Origin: Hyphomonadaceae bacterium UBA5336
GTDB lineage: Bacteria; Pseudomonadota; Alphaproteobacteria; Caulobacterales; Hyphomonadaceae
NCBI GenBank assembly: GCA_002408125.1
Contig: DHQO01000042.1
Coordinates: 1-64,000 of the forward strand
Direction of reading: 5' to 3'
DNA: 64,000 bases
Part shown: piece by piece, positions 58,247-64,000 of the stretch
Position numbering within the stretch: position 1 is the first letter of the stretch
Layout of the letters: each line of letters starts with the position of its first letter
Position numbers and translations under genes: made by a program
Notes under the pieces: model-generated
The model's database searches: none
What the model saw: only the letters and a program-made list of their open reading frames with translations
Told to the model about the DNA's origin: nothing

Positions 58247-59727
58247 GTCAGCGAGACCATCGGCTTCAGGCTGAGGGAATCGGAGGCATTGTTGAGCCTG
58301 CGCTCGACGATTTCCGAGACCAGCGGGGCATTGTCCCGATCCAGACGAAACACCAGCCGCCCGCCCATCACTTCCAGCTGCGCGAACTTCAGGATATCGG
58401 CCGAACGCCCGCTGAAAACACAGCCGAGCCGCATCACCTGGCCGAGTTGGCGCGCGCGTTTCTGCTGCTTGCTGGAAAGCAGGCCAGACATGGCCTTGGG
58501 ATAGCTGAAGGAGCGCGTATAGCGCCAGGCCAGGCTGGCAGCGAGAAAGGCCCGGCCGGTATGGTCGATATTCGACATGGGCGAGTAGAGGGCCTGCTCG
58601 AATGCCATTTCGTGGCGGTGGTCGGGGTGGTACTTGCCCGACGCATCCGAGAGCAGGCAGGCAGCCCTGTGCAGGCGGGCTTCGCGCGCCCAGTCGCCGA
58701 TCACCGGCTCGCGGCCCTCGAAGACCGGACGGGTGAAATTCATCAGCTGCTCGCCGAAGGCCTCCTGGTAGCGGGTGAGGCTGGCAAAGGCGATCGCGCC
58801 GTCGATCAGCGGCTCGCCCTCGCTGCCCGTCATCATTTCGGCCACAACGCCCTCGCGCAGGCCGTAGGAAGAGACCAGAACATGCTCCGCCTTGCAGGCA
58901 CGCATCAGCTCGTCGAGCACGATGGAGGTCAGGTGCAGCTGGGCATGCCGGCGCCCGGCAATCGAGGACAGCTCGCTGGTGCCGCGCTTGGACTGGATCA
59001 GCGCCGTGGTACGCTTCACCTGCGCCGGGGTCATGGCATAGCCGTGCAGGACCCGCAGCGGATAGTCCTCCATCTCCATCGACACCTTGGCAAAGCCGCG
59101 CCAGGCGCCGCCCACGGCATAGACCGTCCTGTGGCCGGCCTGGACCTGGGGCGAGGCCGCCAGCACGCCGCGCACATGGCTGCGGATCTTTTTCTCCGGG
59201 GCGGAGGCAATGGCATCCAGTGCGAGCGGCCCGAGCATATGGGTCTCGCCTTCCAGTTCGCCTTCACGCGCGCCGACGCAGAACAGCTCCAGGCTCGACC
59301 CGCCAAGGTCACCGATCACACCGTCAGGATTATAAAAGCCCGAGACCACCCCTTCGGCCGAGATCCGGCCCTCATCGATACCCGACAGGATATCGAGATC
59401 GACGCCAGCGGCTTCGGCGGCCTCGGCGGCAAATTCCGGCCCGTCGGAGGCGACCCGTACGGCGGCGGTGGCGACCGCGCGCACTTCGGTCACGCCGAGC
59501 GCTTTCAGGATGGCGCGGAACCGGGCCAGCGCAGCCATGGCGAGCAGGCGCCCGCCCGGCGAAAGCTTGCCGGTCTCTCCAAGCCCGGTGCCGAGCCCGG
59601 CCATGACCTTTTCGTTGAACACCGGAAACACCGCCTGCCCCGAGATCGAGAAGATCACGAGGCGGACAGAGTTGGAGCCGATATCAATAACACCGATGCG
59701 GCGGTGGGATTTCTGCATCAGGCTCAC
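58243..59727 (-). CDS. ppx: exopolyphosphatase (Ppx/GppA family)
   Basis: Hydrolyses terminal phosphate from polyphosphate (and possibly pppGpp). The 494-residue protein has the actin-fold phosphate loops GVIDIGSNSVRLVIF and GVIGDLGGSSLELF, and the catalytic Glu region after VATAAVRVASDGPEF. The C-terminal helical HD-like part contains CLLSDASGKYHPDHRHEM. The GTG start overlaps the ppk stop by four bases (GTGA), so synthesis and degradation enzymes of polyphosphate are co-expressed. ATG 59718 is an alternative start. Confidence 0.93.
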   Translation of the reverse strand: MSLMQKSHRRIGVIDIGSNSVRLVIFSISGQAVFPVFNEKVMAGLGTGLGETGKLSPGGRLLAMAALARFRAILKALGVTEVRAVATAAVRVASDGPEFAAEAAEAAGVDLDILSGIDEGRISAEGVVSGFYNPDGVIGDLGGSSLELFCVGAREGELEGETHMLGPLALDAIASAPEKKIRSHVRGVLAASPQVQAGHRTVYAVGGAWRGFAKVSMEMEDYPLRVLHGYAMTPAQVKRTTALIQSKRGTSELSSIAGRRHAQLHLTSIVLDELMRACKAEHVLVSSYGLREGVVAEMMTGSEGEPLIDGAIAFASLTRYQEAFGEQLMNFTRPVFEGREPVIGDWAREARLHRAACLLSDASGKYHPDHRHEMAFEQALYSPMSNIDHTGRAFLAASLAWRYTRSFSYPKAMSGLLSSKQQKRARQLGQVMRLGCVFSGRSADILKFAQLEVMGGRLVFRLDRDNAPLVSEIVERRLNNASDSLSLKPMVSLT

Positions 59728-61922
59728 GCCTTGGACCGTTTCTTGGGATTGAGCCGCGGCGGCAGGCTGACCTCAAGGGCGCTGCCACGACCGGACAGGC
59801 TGGGATTGTCCATGAAGAATCGGTGCGCGCTGAAGCCCTCTTCCCGGTTGGCCACCTGGACGCGGGTATAGCTGCCGTCGGGGTTCATCGCCCAGCTTTG
59901 CAGGTCGTCATTGATATTGGCGACCATGATCTGGTTGAGCACCTGGCGGTGAACTGTGGGGTTGAGGATCGGCACCAGCGCTTCAACGCGGCGTTTCAGG
60001 TTGCGTTGCATCCAGTCGGCCGAGGAGATGTAGACCAGCGCCTGGCGGGACGGCAGCTCATGTCCGTTGGCGAAGCAGACGATCCGCGAATGCTCCAGGA
60101 AGCGCCCGACAATCGATTTCACATGAATCGTCTCCGACAGGCCCTCCACCTGCGGACGCAGGCAACAGATGCCGCGCACGATCAGATTGATCGGCACGCC
60201 TGCCTCGCTGGCGCGGTAGAGCGCGTCGATCACATCATTGTCGACCAGCGAGTTCATCTTCGCCCAGATGCCGGAGGGCTTGCCCGCCTTGGCATTTTCG
60301 GCCTCCGCCTCGATCTTTGCAACGAGGTGCTTTTCCAGGCCGACCGGCGACATGGCGATCCGCTCGAAGGCAGGTCCTTCGGCGGGAGGCTCGCGATAGG
60401 CGGTGATGAAGTTGAACAGCCGACCGGCATCGCGCCCGAGGGATTCATCGGCAGTGAACAGCGACAGGTCGGTATAGATGCGCGCCGTCTGCGGGTGGTA
60501 GTTGCCGGTGCCGAAATGGGTATAGGTGCGCAAGCCCCCCTCTTCCCGGCGCACAACCAGCGAGACCTTGGCGTGGGTCTTGTACTCTATGAAACCATAG
60601 ACGACCTGCACGCCGGCGCGCTCCAGGTCTCTGGCGAGGCGCAGGTTCGCTTCCTCGTCGAAGCGCGCCTTGATCTCGACCAGGGCGGTGACGTTCTTGC
60701 CGGCCTCGGCGGCCTCGATCAGGGCTGCCACGATGGGCGAGTTGGAGCTTGTCCGGTAAAGCGTCTGCTTGATCGCGACCACATCCGGATCGGCGGCGGC
60801 CTGCTGGATGAACTGCACCACCACGTCGAAGCTCTCATAGGGATGGTGAACCAGTATATCCTTGGCGCGGATCGCGGCGAAACAGTCCCCGCCCATCTCC
60901 CGGATGCGTTCGGGATAGCGCGGCTCATAGACCGGGAACAGAAGGTCGGGATTGTGATCGGTGATCAGCTCCGAGAGCTGGTTCATGCCGAGCAGGCCGC
61001 GCACCGTCACGACATCGGAGGGCTCGGCTTCCATTTCGCGGATGATGAAATCCTGCAGGGCCGGCGGCGCACCCTCGACGAAGCGAATCCGCACGATGCG
61101 TCCGCGGCGGCGACGCTTGAGCAGGATCTCGAACTCGCGGATCAGGTCTTCGGCTTCTTCCTCGATCTCGATATCGCTGTCGCGAATGATACGGAACATG
61201 CAGTGGCCACTGGCCTCGAAGCCGGGGTAGAGCACATCCAGGAAGAGCAGCAGCACTTCTTCCAGCGGGATGAAGCGTTGCGCAGTCGTCTTGTTCTCGG
61301 GCAGCTGGATGAAGCGCGAGGAAAATGCCGGCAGCGGAACCAGGCCGGTCACCTGCTCGCCGCTATTGCGCGACTTCATGCTCACCGCGATGGCAAAGCC
61401 GAGATTGGGCAGGAAGGGAAACGGATGGGCCGGATCGACCGCCAGCGGCGTGACGATCGGGAAGATGTGCAGCTCGAAATAATTGCGCAGCCAGGCCCGG
61501 TCGGCCTTGTTCAGCTCGCTGCCCGACAGGACGCGGATATTCTCGTCCGCCATTTCCTGGCACAGGGCCAGCCAGCGATCCTGCTGGTCGTCCATCAGCT
61601 TGGCGGCGGCTTCCTCGATCCGGGCGACCTGCTGGGCCGGTGAGAGGCCATCCTGGCCCGGGCGCGTCAAGCCGGCGCGCACCTGCTCACGCAGGCCGGC
61701 ATAGCGCACCATGTAGAACTCATCGAGATTGCTCGCCGAAATCGACAGGAAGCGCAGCCGTTCCAGTAGCGGATGATCCGGATTGGCGGTCTCTTCCAGC
61801 ACCCTTTCATTGAATTGCAGCCAGGACAGCTCCCGATTCAGGAACCGCTCGGGAAGCTCCATCAGGTTGCGCTTCTTCTTCCTGGGCCGCGAGGAAGACG
61901 GGGTTGCTGAGTCAGCCATCAT
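59724..61922 (-). CDS. ppk: polyphosphate kinase (PPK1)
   Basis: PPK1 polymerises inorganic polyphosphate from ATP. The 732-residue protein has FLNRELSWLQFNERVLEE at the N-terminus and the phospholipase-D-like catalytic core. The two expected catalytic His residues are in GFIEYKTHAKVSLVVRRE (autophosphorylated) and TIHVKSIVGRFLEHSRI. RFDEEANLRLARDLERAGVQ and GTGNYHPQTARIYTDLSLF are also family signatures. ATG 61922, with GAAGGGA upstream, overlaps the hdaA stop. Confidence 0.96.
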   Translation of the reverse strand: MMADSATPSSSRPRKKKRNLMELPERFLNRELSWLQFNERVLEETANPDHPLLERLRFLSISASNLDEFYMVRYAGLREQVRAGLTRPGQDGLSPAQQVARIEEAAAKLMDDQQDRWLALCQEMADENIRVLSGSELNKADRAWLRNYFELHIFPIVTPLAVDPAHPFPFLPNLGFAIAVSMKSRNSGEQVTGLVPLPAFSSRFIQLPENKTTAQRFIPLEEVLLLFLDVLYPGFEASGHCMFRIIRDSDIEIEEEAEDLIREFEILLKRRRRGRIVRIRFVEGAPPALQDFIIREMEAEPSDVVTVRGLLGMNQLSELITDHNPDLLFPVYEPRYPERIREMGGDCFAAIRAKDILVHHPYESFDVVVQFIQQAAADPDVVAIKQTLYRTSSNSPIVAALIEAAEAGKNVTALVEIKARFDEEANLRLARDLERAGVQVVYGFIEYKTHAKVSLVVRREEGGLRTYTHFGTGNYHPQTARIYTDLSLFTADESLGRDAGRLFNFITAYREPPAEGPAFERIAMSPVGLEKHLVAKIEAEAENAKAGKPSGIWAKMNSLVDNDVIDALYRASEAGVPINLIVRGICCLRPQVEGLSETIHVKSIVGRFLEHSRIVCFANGHELPSRQALVYISSADWMQRNLKRRVEALVPILNPTVHRQVLNQIMVANINDDLQSWAMNPDGSYTRVQVANREEGFSAHRFFMDNPSLSGRGSALEVSLPPRLNPKKRSKA

Positions 61923-62637
61923 CAGTCCCTTCGCCAGGCTCCTCGTCCTGGCCATACATCTCGTCCAAAACGCTCCTGGCGAGAAGCACCGTCAGGTCGC
62001 GCCCCGGTCCCGCTCGCCCGGCCAACCGTGTGGCACAGGCCTCGATGTCTGCATAGGTGCGTTTCAGGCGCGGAGCCAGATAGCGCACAACTTCCTGCGG
62101 CAAAGTCTGGAAACGGCGCGCCAGAAGGCTGTTCAGCCGGATGCCGATCATCTCCTCGTCCGGGCGCTCGATCTGCGCCACGGGCATGCCGGCAAGGCGC
62201 GAAGCGAGGTCCCTGTTCTCCACGAGCCAGGTGTTGGGCACCGTGTCAGCCGTCAGCAGAAGGCGCCCGCCGGTCTCACCGACCCGGTTGATGAGCGTCA
62301 GGAAAAGATCGTCCGGCAGGCCGGTATCGGCAGGGTCCAGCGCCAGCGCGCCGGCGGGGGGCAAGGCATCTAGCCCTTCGCGTACAAGTTCATCTCCCGA
62401 CATCACTCGGGCCTGAAGCAAATTGGCCCATGCCCGCGCCAGCGTCGTGCGGCCCGAGCGCGGCGAGCCGGTCAGGCAGGCCACTGAAAATGGCCAGTCT
62501 GCCCCCTGTCTGAGAAACGCGATTGCAGAAGCATTCGAACGGCCCTGGTCGAGCTGGTCGAAACGCTCCGGAGGTGCAGCAAACTCGAAGCTGGACTGGA
62601 CCAGCGGTTCGCCGATCCCGTCCGCCTCCCCGCTCAC
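61912..62637 (-). CDS. hdaA: DnaA regulatory inactivator HdaA
   Basis: Hda-type AAA+ protein that, with the beta-clamp, stimulates ATP hydrolysis by DnaA to prevent re-initiation. The 241-residue protein has VQSSFEF near the N-terminus, close to the clamp-binding consensus QxxLxF. The P-loop is GSPRSGRTTLARAWANLL. A sensor-like LLLTADTVPNTWLV, the arginine-finger region DLASRLAGMPVAQIERPDEE and a C-terminal lid (PQEVVRYLAPRLKRTYADIE) follow. The GTG start overlaps the DUF2066 stop. The position beside ppk, ppx and purM is conserved in Caulobacterales. Confidence 0.9.
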   Translation of the reverse strand: MSGEADGIGEPLVQSSFEFAAPPERFDQLDQGRSNASAIAFLRQGADWPFSVACLTGSPRSGRTTLARAWANLLQARVMSGDELVREGLDALPPAGALALDPADTGLPDDLFLTLINRVGETGGRLLLTADTVPNTWLVENRDLASRLAGMPVAQIERPDEEMIGIRLNSLLARRFQTLPQEVVRYLAPRLKRTYADIEACATRLAGRAGPGRDLTVLLARSVLDEMYGQDEEPGEGTDDG

Positions 62638-63647
62638 GGCGCGATCGTCACGGCTGAGGTCATCACCCAGCCGGCGGGGTCGGTGTCGAGTTCGACACCG
62701 CGCTGGCGCAGGTCCTGGATGAGACGCTGATAGTCGCCGGCATAGGCAAACCTCACCAGGGCGCCGTCGCGGGCGAGAGCCTGAGTCTGGAACTCGAAGA
62801 CCAGTGGCGAGCGGGCCAGCGCGCCGCGCAGCGTGTTCCATTCGGCAATCGATGTGTAGAGCACATTGGCGGTGATGACGGTGCGAGCTTCATCCTCGCG
62901 CACGATGACGCTGCGTTTCCAGGTTTCGCTGAGCAGGGCCGCTGCGGCTTCGGCGGCTTCCGGCAGGGTGGCGACATAGCCCGTGCGGCCGATGGTTGTG
63001 AGGCCGGAGGGGGTAACCAGCGTCAGGTCGACAGCATAGGCATCGGGATAGCCGACCAGCTGGGCGATCACGCCGCGCTGGGCGCCGAGAATGCGGATAT
63101 CGCTCTCGATATCCTGCCAGCCGAGGATCGGGCCGACAGGTGAGTTGGGCGAGGTAATGTAAGGCGCGAGATTGCCGTCATTACGCGGCGGCCAGGCCGC
63201 GCTCCAGGCAAGGTCAGAGCGGCCGTCGCCCAGCGGGATGATCATTGCCATCGGCGCCTGGCTATCGACATAGGGAATGCCCTGCTCTTCCAGAAAGGCG
63301 CGCACAGCTATGGGGTTCAGCACCGTCGAGAGCACACCGCGATAGCGCCCGCCGCCCCGGCTTTCCTCCTGCACGTCCACCGCCGCGGTCAGCCGGTCTG
63401 CAATCTCGTTGGTGACGACAATACCGCCAACTTCGGCGAGGTCTTCGGGAAGGGTGATCTTGTCGATCAGGCCTTCCACACCGAGCCGGCGTGCATCGGC
63501 CAGGGCGAGTTGCTGGGCATCGATCACGCTCGGCGCGCGCCGGTCCACGGGGATATCGGTGATGGTGTAGACTGACCTTGTGTCCGCCAGGGCAGGCAGC
63601 GCCGCAACACATACAGCAGCAAGAGCCAGAAGGATGGTGCGAATCAT
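62634..63647 (-). CDS. DUF2066 exported protein
   Basis: The 337-residue product has a signal peptide (MIRTILLALAAVCVAALPALA). The DUF2066 pattern includes VYTITDIPVDRRAPSVIDAQ, ALADARRLGVEGLIDKITLP and NEIADRLTAAVDVQEESRGG. Related proteins sit upstream of hdaA in Caulobacterales and next to PerM/Hda in other proteobacteria; the function is unknown and it is probably periplasmic. ATG 63647 places the signal peptide at the N-terminus. It shares a divergent promoter region with purM. Confidence 0.88.
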   Translation of the reverse strand: MIRTILLALAAVCVAALPALADTRSVYTITDIPVDRRAPSVIDAQQLALADARRLGVEGLIDKITLPEDLAEVGGIVVTNEIADRLTAAVDVQEESRGGGRYRGVLSTVLNPIAVRAFLEEQGIPYVDSQAPMAMIIPLGDGRSDLAWSAAWPPRNDGNLAPYITSPNSPVGPILGWQDIESDIRILGAQRGVIAQLVGYPDAYAVDLTLVTPSGLTTIGRTGYVATLPEAAEAAAALLSETWKRSVIVREDEARTVITANVLYTSIAEWNTLRGALARSPLVFEFQTQALARDGALVRFAYAGDYQRLIQDLRQRGVELDTDPAGWVMTSAVTIAP

Positions 63648-63758
63648 GTCAGCAGCGCTCCTCGTAAATCCACTCAACGCTTAGCAGGCTGTGGCGCTGC
63701 TTAGAACCGCCTAGCCGCACTGGCGCCCCCTTTTTCCCCATGGTATCGCGTCGATTTC

Positions 63759-64000
63759 ATGACAGACTCACACAAGAAACCGCTCACCTATCGCGATGCC
63801 GGCGTCGATATCAAAGCCGGGAATGCCCTTGTGGGCGCGATCGGTCCAATGGCCAAGGCCACGGCGCGCTCTGGCGTGATGGGCGGCCTCGGCGGTTTCG
63901 GCGCGCTGTTCGACCTGAAAGCAGCTGGATATGACGACCCGGTGCTGGTCTCCGGCACGGACGGTGTGGGCACCAAGCTAATGCTCGCCTTCACGACCGG
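63759..64000 (+). CDS. purM: phosphoribosylformylglycinamidine cyclo-ligase, 5' part (runs off window)
   Basis: PurM closes the imidazole ring in purine synthesis (FGAM to AIR, ATP-dependent). Only the first 80 or so residues are in the window, but they are diagnostic: LTYRDAGVDIKAGNALVGAI, GGLGGFGALFDLKA and DPVLVSGTDGVGTKLMLAF (the SGTDGVGTKL signature). The gene is divergent from DUF2066, with 111 bases between starts. The remainder is beyond position 64000. Confidence 0.95.
   Translation, partial: MTDSHKKPLTYRDAGVDIKAGNALVGAIGPMAKATARSGVMGGLGGFGALFDLKAAGYDDPVLVSGTDGVGTKLMLAFTT

Noticed and set aside
59823..61643. 606-codon plus-strand open frame opposite ppk
   Set aside because: It is a shadow of ppk, whose catalytic motifs are unmistakable on the minus strand.
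1..64000. CRISPR array
   Set aside because: No regularly spaced direct repeats of CRISPR type and no cas genes are visible.

Overview
The window is chromosomal DNA from a GC-rich alphaproteobacterium, most likely from the Caulobacterales/Maricaulales/Hyphomonadales side of the class. The evidence is gene content and order: hdaA next to ppk and ppx, a MucR with the zinc-less CLEDG finger, a DnaA domain-IV mini-protein beside a DUF6456 protein, the murA-DUF2948-hisD-UPF0262 block, an NDUFA12 protein, and a cluster of GANTC (CcrM-type) sites. I cannot name the species.

Layout. (1) About 1-5.3 kb is visibly more AT-rich and looks like an accessory island abutting the 3' end of a tRNA-Thr (5391-5466, minus). 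It holds a lipoprotein, a complete IS3-family element with inverted ends, a 4-bp target duplication and a slippery heptamer, an XRE-like regulator, a small protein with all three HUH replication-initiator motifs, a MerR-like DNA-binding protein and an AlpA-like protein. The last two are divergent across a triple-repeat operator. No integrase is visible. (2) 5.7-22.3 kb is core genome: metG, plsY-dprA, lptD-surA-pdxA-rsmA (outer membrane biogenesis), a histidine kinase, sufE, and a minus-strand run of small regulatory proteins (DUF6456, DnaA-like HTH, PAS, MucR). (3) 22.4-30.6 kb is a ten-gene minus-strand Mrp/Mbh-like cation/proton antiporter operon with overlapping genes. It has three NuoL/M-type subunits, no full-length MrpA, and an MrpC carrying a large acidic, His-containing insertion. 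(4) 30.7-38.5 kb holds DUF2336, DoxX-like, MFS and SRAP genes and the murA/hisD block. (5) 38.7-46.7 kb holds a complete ferric-iron ABC transporter, an M48 protease and a DsbA/ScsC-like protein, then thiG and thiS separated by an oppositely oriented ArsR/AHSA1 pair with a predicted leaderless promoter. (6) 46.8-55 kb holds aroQ, accBC, aat, DUF2155, MlaD and NDUFA12, a 742-residue NrdJ-like protein without recognisable catalytic residues, and two tandem exported pentapeptide-repeat proteins. (7) 55.1-64 kb holds aspS, rnd, and ppx-ppk-hdaA-DUF2066 divergent from a truncated purM.

The best leads for something undescribed are the HUH/AlpA/MerR-like mini-element with its hairpin (about 3.1-5.3 kb), the NrdJ-derived putative pseudoenzyme (51408-53636), the variant Mrp complex with its modified MrpC, and the cysteine-capped exported pentapeptide-repeat pair (53738-55026).
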